A DNA stretch of 64,000 bases from Dehalococcoidia bacterium (lineage in GTDB: Bacteria; Chloroflexota; Dehalococcoidia; UBA2979), in contig JALOAL010000005.1 of the NCBI GenBank assembly GCA_023228825.1, positions 119,489 through 183,488 of the forward strand, given 5' to 3'. The first letter of the stretch is position 1; the number at the start of each line of letters is the position of its first letter. This document shows positions 58,045-64,000 of the stretch, piece by piece. The notes beneath the pieces were generated by a model that made no database searches, was not told the origin of the DNA, and worked only from the letters and a program-made list of their open reading frames with translations. The translations under genes and the position numbers were made by a program.

Positions 58045-59208
58045 CTACACCGTCCCCAGGAGATAGCGTGAGGCGTCCACCGCCGTGCCCTGGCTGCTCA
58101 CGGACAGGCGCAGCAGCCCGCTCCCGCCCAGCGTGCCCACCGGCTGGCTCCGCAGGAGCGAGGCGCCCACGGGGGCACTCGTCAGCAGGCCGTCCAGCGT
58201 GCTCCTCCAGCCGTTGCCATGGTCGATCACCATGCGGCCGGGGTCGGCGGCCACCACCACGCCGTCCGCGGGCGCCAGCACCGAGTCTCCCGCCGCACCG
58301 AAGAAGTCCATGGCGCTGCCGCTCGCACGCTGGCCGGAGATGCGCTCCAGCGGCGCGGTGAGCACGCCGCCCGGCCCGCGCCCGCCGAAGACCGCGCCCG
58401 TGTGTGCGACAAGGCCGCTGAACGTCGGTTGCGCCTCGCCCAGGATGGAGGCCAGGTAAGAGCGCGTCTCCGCCGGCAACGCCGCCTCCCAGCGTTCGCC
58501 GTGAGCGCCCACCAGTTGCTGGACCCGGCCCAGGCCCGCGTTGTAGGAGGCAAGGGCGCGCCTCACATCGCCGCCCCACACGCTCAGGTAGTGGCGCATG
58601 GTCTGCGCCCCGGCCGTCAGGCCCGCTACCGGGTCCAGGCGGTCCACGTTGGAGTAGTACTGCGGCATCAACTGCGCGATGCCCTCCGCGCCGGCGGAGG
58701 AGACGCGCACCCCGTACACCACGTCCGGATTGAAGCCGGACTCCTGGTTCATCTGTCGCTCGAAGAGCGCCCCGTAGCCCGGCCCGATGATCTGCTCGGC
58801 GATCCCCCGGCTCATCTGCCTCCACCCGTAGGGGTCCGAGGCGTCGCCGGTCGCCTGGCGGGCCAGTTGGGCCTCCAGCCACCCGGGCATGTGCCGGAAC
58901 CCGAGCGCGTCCGCCTGCCCTCGGCCGTCCACGTGCGACTGGACGCCGCCCGCGGATCCCCTCGCCAGACCAGAGGCGGCGCCAGAGGCCAGGAACGGCA
59001 TGCCCGCACGGATGGACGCGATCTCCGACCGCACCGAGGCAATGTCGCGGCGAGGCGCCTCCAGGTGCTTCTGCAGGACGGCGGAGAATGCCTCCGCCGC
59101 TCCGGCGCTAGTGACGGCAGGCGGGGCGGCGCGCGATGCAGGCCCCACCGCCGGCACGCCGCTCACGGCTTCGACAGACAACAGGCAGCCCCCCGGCCCC
59201 ACCCCCAC
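58045..59208 (-). CDS. Lytic transglycosylase with degenerate M23-like domain
   Basis: A 387-aa secreted murein-active protein, with a Gly/Ala-rich N-terminus. The SLT domain (about 133-255) has catalytic E156 (RQMNQESGFNPDVV), SSAGAEGIAQLMPQY and ASYNAGLGRVQQL. The C-terminal part (about 290-385) has GSAMDFFGAAGDSVLAPADGVVVAADPGRMVIDHGNGWRST, an M23/LytM-like barrel in which only one zinc-ligand histidine pattern (IDHGNGW) is visible and the HxH pair is absent. The start (GTG at 59208) is uncertain. With a flagellar-type promoter element upstream it may act as the rod-specific muramidase, since no FlgJ is seen. Confidence 0.85.
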   Translation of the reverse strand: MGVGPGGCLLSVEAVSGVPAVGPASRAAPPAVTSAGAAEAFSAVLQKHLEAPRRDIASVRSEIASIRAGMPFLASGAASGLARGSAGGVQSHVDGRGQADALGFRHMPGWLEAQLARQATGDASDPYGWRQMSRGIAEQIIGPGYGALFERQMNQESGFNPDVVYGVRVSSAGAEGIAQLMPQYYSNVDRLDPVAGLTAGAQTMRHYLSVWGGDVRRALASYNAGLGRVQQLVGAHGERWEAALPAETRSYLASILGEAQPTFSGLVAHTGAVFGGRGPGGVLTAPLERISGQRASGSAMDFFGAAGDSVLAPADGVVVAADPGRMVIDHGNGWRSTLDGLLTSAPVGASLLRSQPVGTLGGSGLLRLSVSSQGTAVDASRYLLGTV

Positions 59209-59298
59209 CGCCAGCCGGTACCCACGGCTTCGAGGGGTGGCGAATCTCGCCGCCGCACGGCGGATGCCCGATCAGCCTATCGGGAGGCCCTCCACCGT

Positions 59299-59318
59299 CC
59301 GTATCGGGAGAATCCCGC
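59299..59318 (-). promoter_or_regulatory. Candidate flagellar promoter element, site 6 (lytic transglycosylase)
   Basis: On the minus strand GCGGGATTCTCCCGATACGG, 90 nt before the transglycosylase gene and in the gap after the flavin reductase. Its last 10 bases are identical to site 1. A second partial copy (CCTCCCGATAGG) lies at about 59278-59289. Confidence 0.5.
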
Positions 59319-59344
59319 GTGTGCGCGCCCGGGAGTCCGGAGGG

Positions 59345-59878
59345 CTACGGCTGCTCCTGCGCCTCGCCCAGCGAGTGGTACCGGCCCCCGTAGAAGACCA
59401 GCGGGGCGCCCTCCGGCTGTTCGATGCCGAAGTCATGCACGCGGCCCACCACGATCAGGTGGTCGCCGCCGGGGTAGCGCTGCTCCACGCGGCACTCGGC
59501 CCAGGCGAGCACGCCGTCCAGGATCGGGGACCCCAGTTCGCCAGTGCGGTATGGGTGCCCGCCCATCGGCTCCTGCTTCTCGCCGCGGGCGGCGAACGAG
59601 CGGGAGAGGTGCTGCTGGTCCTCCGTCAGGATGTTCACAGAGAAGGACTCCGCCACCTGGAAGACCGGGTGCATCGAGGCGCTCTCGTCGATACAGATGA
59701 GCACCATGGCCGGGTGCAGCGAGAGCGAGAGGAACGCGTTCGCAGTCATGCCGCGGACCATGTCGTCATACTGGACGGCCACCACCGTGACGCCCGTGGC
59801 GAACATGCCCATGGCGTTACGGAACTCACGCGAGTCGATGGCGGCGCCGGTCTGGTCTGACTGCGTGCCGTCTGCCAT
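59345..59878 (-). CDS. Flavin reductase family protein (DIM6/NTAB)
   Basis: A 177-aa FMN-binding split-barrel protein. MFATGVTVVAVQYDDMVRGMTANAFLSLSLHPAMVLICID is the flavin-binding core, followed by FSVNILTEDQQHLSRSFA and LAWAECRVEQRYPGGDHLIVVGRVHDFG. Such proteins supply reduced flavin to monooxygenases, and related folds use F420. The substrate is not known. GAGGGG precedes the ATG at 59878. Confidence 0.9.
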   Translation of the reverse strand: MADGTQSDQTGAAIDSREFRNAMGMFATGVTVVAVQYDDMVRGMTANAFLSLSLHPAMVLICIDESASMHPVFQVAESFSVNILTEDQQHLSRSFAARGEKQEPMGGHPYRTGELGSPILDGVLAWAECRVEQRYPGGDHLIVVGRVHDFGIEQPEGAPLVFYGGRYHSLGEAQEQP

Positions 59879-60033
59879 CGTCGCCCCTCACCTACCCGAC
59901 CCCCCGGCCCATTCCCGGCGTGGGCGCCGGAATCGTAACATGCGGCCCGCAGGCGGCTCCCACGTATACTCGCGCCGCCTCGAGACATGCGGCAGCGCAT
60001 GCGGAGGCCCCGCAGGAGAGCACGGAGGACGCC

Positions 60034-60708
60034 ATGGCCACCACCACCGTCGAAGGACGCCGGGTCCGCTACGAACTCACGGGGGACGGCCCCCGCACGG
60101 CCGTCTGGACGCACGGTGTGGGAGCCTCCCTGGACTACTGGCGCGATTACCTGCCCCACTTCCAGGGCCTCCGACACCTGACGTACGACGTGCGAGGCAT
60201 GGGCGAGTCGGAAGGCACGGACGGCCCCGTCTCGCTCTCGGACTGGGCGCGCGACCTGGCCGGGCTCATGGACGCCCTGGAGGTGGAGCGCGCCATCATC
60301 GCCGGGCACTCCATGGGCGGAGCGATCTCCCAGCGCTTCGCGATCGACTTCCCAGAGCGCACGGAGGGACTGTTCCTGATGGCCACCTCCAGCCGCGTGG
60401 GCGCGGCCGCCACGGCGAACTGGCTGAAGCGCGCCGACGTCACGGAGGCCACCAACCCCCGCCTCGCCGCCGCGCAGCGCGCCGTGGCCGCCTACAACAT
60501 GGACGAGGGCCTGAAGACCGTGCGCGTGCCCTCGCTCATCATCGTGGGAGACGCGGACCCGCAGACCCCGCCCGGCGGCTCCGTGATCATGTCGCGCCTG
60601 ATCCCTGGTGCCGAACTGGAGATCTACCCCGGCATTGGCCACTCCCCCATGCACGAGGAGCCCGCAGCCGTGGCGCGCGTAGAGGCCTGGCTCTCCCGCT
60701 TCCGGTAA
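60034..60708 (+). CDS. Alpha/beta hydrolase
   Basis: A 224-aa hydrolase. The oxyanion loop is WTHGVGASLDYWRDYL, the nucleophile elbow is GHSMGGAISQ (S93), the acid lies in IIVGDADPQTP and the histidine in IGHSPMHEEP. The lid region is short. The specificity is unknown (esterase, lactonase or C-C hydrolase). GGAGGACGCC precedes the ATG. Divergent from the flavin reductase gene. Confidence 0.9.
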   Translation: MATTTVEGRRVRYELTGDGPRTAVWTHGVGASLDYWRDYLPHFQGLRHLTYDVRGMGESEGTDGPVSLSDWARDLAGLMDALEVERAIIAGHSMGGAISQRFAIDFPERTEGLFLMATSSRVGAAATANWLKRADVTEATNPRLAAAQRAVAAYNMDEGLKTVRVPSLIIVGDADPQTPPGGSVIMSRLIPGAELEIYPGIGHSPMHEEPAAVARVEAWLSRFR

Positions 60709-60792
60709 CACCCCCGGGAATCCTCGGCGCGTGACGTGCGGGGGGCGCCCGCGCGTGGCCGCAACGGTCGCGTGTGGGACAATCGCCCCCTG

Positions 60793-62172
60793 ATGTCGCA
60801 GGACGCACCGCCGGACACCCCCACGCCCGAGGCACCCCCCGACCCGCTGGAGCAAGTGATCGACCTGCTCCAGGACGAGGACGTGTCCGGCGCCACCGCG
60901 CTCCTGGAGGAGATGCGGCCGGCCGAGGCTGCCACCGTCCTGGAGCAACTCTCGGACGCCGCGCTGGGGCGAGTGGTACCTGCCATGGACGCGGAAACGC
61001 TCTCCAGCGCCATCGAGTACGCCTCGCCCATCACGCGCTCGGAGATCGTCCGCCACCTGACGGCGGACGCGCTCACCGAGGCCATGGAGGCCATCCCGGA
61101 CGACCTGGCCGCCGACGTGATGGGCGACCTGGACGACGCGAGCGCCGCCGCCCTCATGGAGTCGCTCTCAGACGAGCGGCGCGAGGAACTGGAGCACCTG
61201 CTTCCCTACGGCCCGGAGACCGCCGGCGGCCTGATGACGGGCCAGGTGCTCACCGTGGCCCCCACGCTCACCGCGGGCGAGGCAATCACCCAACTGCGCG
61301 AGTCGGACGCGGACGCCAGCAAGCCGTTCTACCTCTACGTGACAGATGCGGACCGGCAACTGCGAGGCGTGGTCAACGTGCGCGCCCTGATCACCGCCAG
61401 CCCGTCCACGCCCGTCCTGGACCTGATGGCCTCGGACGTCATCTCCGTGGAGGCGCAGACGGACCAGGAGGACGCCGCCCGCATCCTGCAACGCCACAAC
61501 CTGCTCGCGCTCCCGGTGGTGGACCCACACGGCCACCTCCTGGGCACCATCACCGTGGACGATCTGATCGATGTCATCGAGGAAGAAGCCACGGAGGACT
61601 TCTACCGCCTGGCCCTGGTGCACGAGGACGAGAACCTGCGCGGCGTGTGGGCGTCTGTCCGCAACCGCCTGCCGTGGCTCTCCGTGAACACGGTCACCGC
61701 CCTGTCCGCCGCCGCCGTGGTCGCCGCGTTCGAGGGCACACTGGAGCGCGTCGCGATCCTGGCGGCGTTCCTCCCGGTGATCGGCGGGCAGGGAGGCAAC
61801 GCCGGCATCCAGACCCTCACGGTGGTGGTGCGCTCGCTGGCGCTGGGCCGCATCACCATCCGTGACACACGGGAGGTGCTCTGGCACGAACTGCGCGTGG
61901 GCCTGCTCCTGGGCCTGGCGGTGGGCCTGATGGTGACGCTGGTGGCGTGGGGCTGGCGGGGGAACCCGTGGCTGGGCCTCGTGATCCTGATCGCGCTCTG
62001 GGTGAACATCACCGTGGGTGCGATAGCCGGGGTGGCGATTCCCATGGCGCTGCAACGCCTCAAGCAGGACCCGGCGCTGTCCGGCGGCATCTGGCTCATG
62101 GCCGCCACCGACCTCTCCGGCTTCTTCGCCTTCCTCGGCACCGCCACGTTCCTCATCAGCCGTCTGGAATAA
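60793..62172 (+). CDS. mgtE: Magnesium transporter MgtE
   Basis: Magnesium-gated channel, 459 aa. The cytosolic N domain (LEQVIDLLQDEDVSGATALLEEMRPAEAATVLEQL and superhelical repeats) and two CBS domains (GLMTGQVLTVAPTLTAGEAI, LDLMASDVISVEAQTDQEDAARILQRHNL) are followed by DFYRLALVHEDENLRGVWASVRNRLPWL and about five membrane segments with the pore motif PVIGGQGGNAGIQTLTVVVR. The ATG at 60793 is chosen for the domain start. No M-box riboswitch is seen in the 84-bp gap before it. Confidence 0.95.
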   Translation: MSQDAPPDTPTPEAPPDPLEQVIDLLQDEDVSGATALLEEMRPAEAATVLEQLSDAALGRVVPAMDAETLSSAIEYASPITRSEIVRHLTADALTEAMEAIPDDLAADVMGDLDDASAAALMESLSDERREELEHLLPYGPETAGGLMTGQVLTVAPTLTAGEAITQLRESDADASKPFYLYVTDADRQLRGVVNVRALITASPSTPVLDLMASDVISVEAQTDQEDAARILQRHNLLALPVVDPHGHLLGTITVDDLIDVIEEEATEDFYRLALVHEDENLRGVWASVRNRLPWLSVNTVTALSAAAVVAAFEGTLERVAILAAFLPVIGGQGGNAGIQTLTVVVRSLALGRITIRDTREVLWHELRVGLLLGLAVGLMVTLVAWGWRGNPWLGLVILIALWVNITVGAIAGVAIPMALQRLKQDPALSGGIWLMAATDLSGFFAFLGTATFLISRLE

Positions 62173-62201
62173 TTGCCCGCACGGACACCCGACAGACAGG
62201 A

Positions 62202-62229
62202 GGAGGCCCCCGCCGAAGCGGGGGCCTCC
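62202..62229. terminator. Bidirectional terminator between mgtE and flagellin 2
   Basis: Perfect 12-bp GC-rich stem (62202-62213 with 62218-62229) with CGAA loop, between the converging ends of mgtE and the second flagellin gene. Confidence 0.8.
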
Positions 62230-62273
62230 CCACGGTCGCCCTTGGGCCCCGCGGCCCGGGTGGCGGCCGTCCG

Positions 62274-63461
62274 CTACTGGATCAGTTGCAGCACGGACTG
62301 CGGGGCCGCGTTCGCCTGAGCGAGCACGGACACGCCGGCCTGCTGCATGATCTGGCGCGTCACCATGTCCGAGGACACAGCCGCAATGTCCGCGTCCCGG
62401 ATCCGGCTCTCGGACGCCGACAGGTTCTCCACCGAGACGCCGAGCGAGTTGATCGCCGTCTCCAACTGGTTCTGGCGAGCACCGAGCACGGCGCGGAACG
62501 TCGACACCTGCTCGATCGCCTCGTCCACAGACGCCAGCAGCGTGTCCGCCGCAGCCGTCGTGCTCACCGCCGTGTTCGAGGCGATCAGCGTGTTCAACTT
62601 CTGCGCGTTGCCCAGCGCGCTCGAGCGCATGTCCGTGAACGACAGGCTGATGTCGTCGCCCACCTCGGATCCCACCCGGAACGACGCCGACGTCGACGCC
62701 GTGGTCACCACGTTCGTCCCCGCCAGTTCGCCCGCGATCACCGCGCCCGTCACGTTGCCCACGTTGGCGTCGTGCTCCAGCGTGATCGTGACGCCGAGTT
62801 CCTCGAAGATCAGGTCCTGCTTCGCGTTCGCGCCCATCGCCTGCACCGTGAACGTCTCGGACCGCGTGAAGCCGTTGGCCGTCACCGCCGCCGTCACCAC
62901 CGCGCCCGCCGCCGTCAGCGAGTACGTGGAGTTCGCGTCCGCGTTGCCCACGTCGATCCCGGCCACCGTCACGTTTGCGCTGTTCTCGGTCGCCGTGATG
63001 GCCGACGCCGTCGTCGCCCCGTCCAACTCCACGGCCAGCGACCCGTTCAGCAGGCTCAGCCCGTTGAACCGCGTGCGCTGCGCGATGTTGTCGATCTCAG
63101 AGCGCAGCGCCACCATCTCCTCGCCGATCGCAGCGCGGTCGGAAGAGGACAGCGTGGTGTTGCCGGACTGGACCGCCAACTCCCGCACCCGCTGCAGGAT
63201 GTTGTGCACCTCGTCCAGCGCGCCTTCAGCGGTCTGGAGCATGGAGACGCCGTCCAGCGCGTTCCGCTGGCCTTGCTGCATGCCGCGCACCTGCGAGCGC
63301 ATCTTCTCGCTGATCGCCAGGCCGGCGGCGTCGTCCGCCGCGCGGTTGATGCGCAGACCGGAAGACAACTTCTCCAGCGTCTTGTTCATCTTGGCGCTGG
63401 TGTTGCCCAGGTTGCGCTGGGCATTCAACGCCGCGACGTTCGTGTTGATGATCACTGCCAT
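62274..63461 (-). CDS. hag2: Flagellin (copy 2)
   Basis: A 395-aa flagellin, starting MAVIINTNVAALNAQRNLGNTSAKMNKTLEKLSSGLRIN, with C-terminal INSLGVSVENLSASESRIRDADIAAVSS and IMQQAGVSVLAQANAAPQSVL. The middle region has VVTAAVTANGFTRSETFTVQAMGANAKQDLIFEELG. AAGGAGG lies 11 nt before the ATG at 63461. The 3' part of the gene is nearly identical at DNA level to flagellin 3 (63796-64000). It lies outside the main flagellar cluster, beyond mgtE. Confidence 0.95.
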   Translation of the reverse strand: MAVIINTNVAALNAQRNLGNTSAKMNKTLEKLSSGLRINRAADDAAGLAISEKMRSQVRGMQQGQRNALDGVSMLQTAEGALDEVHNILQRVRELAVQSGNTTLSSSDRAAIGEEMVALRSEIDNIAQRTRFNGLSLLNGSLAVELDGATTASAITATENSANVTVAGIDVGNADANSTYSLTAAGAVVTAAVTANGFTRSETFTVQAMGANAKQDLIFEELGVTITLEHDANVGNVTGAVIAGELAGTNVVTTASTSASFRVGSEVGDDISLSFTDMRSSALGNAQKLNTLIASNTAVSTTAAADTLLASVDEAIEQVSTFRAVLGARQNQLETAINSLGVSVENLSASESRIRDADIAAVSSDMVTRQIMQQAGVSVLAQANAAPQSVLQLIQ

Positions 63462-63565
63462 GGCTGGTTCGGCCTCCTTCGCCGAGGGGTCCCCGGCGTC
63501 CCTGCCGGGCTGGTCGCGTGCCCCGCACTGGGGCTCGCCGGAATCATCGGAGGCCGTCAGACTGC

Positions 63566-63586
63566 CCTTATCCGGGTATTCCCCGA
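63566..63586 (-). promoter_or_regulatory. Candidate flagellar promoter element, site 7 (flagellin 2)
   Basis: The minus-strand core is CGGGGAATACCCGGATAAGG, 104 nt before flagellin 2. The CCCGGATAA part is the closest to a sigma-28 -10 among the sites. The 318-bp gap 63462-63779 otherwise contains only the terminator described next. Confidence 0.4.
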
Positions 63587-63689
63587 TCCCCACATCTGCA
63601 GCAGCCGCCAGGGAATCAGGGTTCCCCCTCCCCGCCGCCTCAGGCGCCCCGCATCCCGAGGCGCCCAATACCCCCAACCAGCGCAAGAA

Positions 63690-63719
63690 GAAGCCCCCAC
63701 CGTTGCCGGTGAGGGCTTC
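63690..63719 (-). terminator. Terminator after flagellin 3
   Basis: Arms 63690-63702 and 63707-63719 pair with one mismatch around a TTGC loop, 61 bp beyond the flagellin 3 stop, before flagellin 2. Confidence 0.7.
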
Positions 63720-63779
63720 CCTCCGCCCGCCGCCCGGGACGGCGGACCTGACAGACGAGTCTCATGCGAGACGTGCGCG

Positions 63780-64000
63780 CTAGCCGATCAGCGCCAGCAC
63801 GGACTGCGGGGCCGCGTTCGCCTGGGCGAGCACGGACACGCCGGCCTGCTGCATGATCTGGCGCGTCACCATCTCCGAGGACACAGCCGCAATGTCCGCG
63901 TCCCGGATCCGGCTCTCGGACGCCGACAGGTTCTCCACCGAGACGCCGAGCGAGTTGATCGCCGTCTCCAACTGGTTCTGGCGAGCACCGAGCACGGCGC
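63780..64000 (-). CDS. hag3: Flagellin (copy 3), partial
   Basis: Only the last about 72 residues are in the window (LGARQNQLETAINSLGVSVENL ... VTRQIMQQAGVSVLAQANAAPQSVLALIG), ending at the TAG at 63780-63782; the gene runs off the right edge. Over the visible 200 bp it differs from flagellin 2 at only a few bases except at the extreme 3' end. Tandem arrangement with copy 2. Confidence 0.95.
   Translation of the reverse strand, partial: AVLGARQNQLETAINSLGVSVENLSASESRIRDADIAAVSSEMVTRQIMQQAGVSVLAQANAAPQSVLALIG

Overview
The window looks like one contiguous piece of a very GC-rich bacterial chromosome, most likely a flagellated Chloroflexota (Dehalococcoidia-like). This is inference from several things together: a monoderm-type flagellar gene order (FlgE followed by FlbD/MotA-type genes, no L- or P-ring genes seen), coenzyme F420 genes (cofE, npdG, an LLM oxidoreductase), a Gram-positive-style LexA and operator, a c-di-AMP (ydaO-type) riboswitch, and high-GC genes joined by ATGA/GTGA overlaps. 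There are no phage genes, insertion sequences or CRISPR arrays.

Layout. 1-5321 (minus strand): flagellar motor and switch operon flbD-motA-motB-fliL-fliM-fliN-fliO, with fliO running off the left edge. 5600-9305 (minus): two response regulators, small zinc-ribbon and monooxygenase-like proteins, a methyltransferase, and a 5' leader carrying a c-di-AMP riboswitch. 9645-12156 (plus): cobT-cobS-cobU, the lower-ligand assembly genes for cobalamin. 12192-25479: mixed housekeeping genes: an HtrA protease and a catalytically dead HtrA-like lipoprotein, an enoyl-CoA hydratase, an ABC importer (solute-binding protein, permease, ATPase), the F420 genes npdG and cofE, an MFS transporter, holA and an orphan peptide-type ABC ATPase. 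25684-39320: lexA, a PIG-L deacetylase, a Nudix hydrolase, an F420-dependent oxidoreductase, a hemerythrin-like protein, a short cysteinyl-tRNA synthetase/MshC-like ligase, an Ala/Lys/Pro-rich histone-like protein, an FAH-family hydrolase, a tandem nitrilase-fold pseudoenzyme, and a cyclic-nucleotide-binding/DUF2225 protein.

39474-56377 (minus): the main flagellar cluster, in transcription order flagellin, flaG, fliD, fliS, flgN-like, sortase, flgM, fliF, fliG, fliH, fliI, fliJ, flgB, flgC, fliE, fliK, flgD, a flagellar operon protein, flgE. 56525-64000: a PDZ lipoprotein, tRNA-His, a lytic transglycosylase/M23-like protein, flavin reductase, alpha/beta hydrolase, mgtE, and two more flagellin genes, the last cut by the right edge.

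How it fits together: the flagellar genes supply the MS ring, C ring, export ATPase complex, rod/hook parts, cap, filament and stators. FlgM is present, so late genes are probably under a FliA-type sigma factor encoded elsewhere. At least seven intergenic gaps in front of flagellar or envelope genes on the minus strand share a GGGGAGTCCCCGATACGG-like element, including the gap before flbD-motA 34 kb away. This suggests one regulon across the split clusters. FlgK, FlgL, FliP, FliQ, FliR, FlhA, FlhB and the flagellar sigma factor are not in the window.
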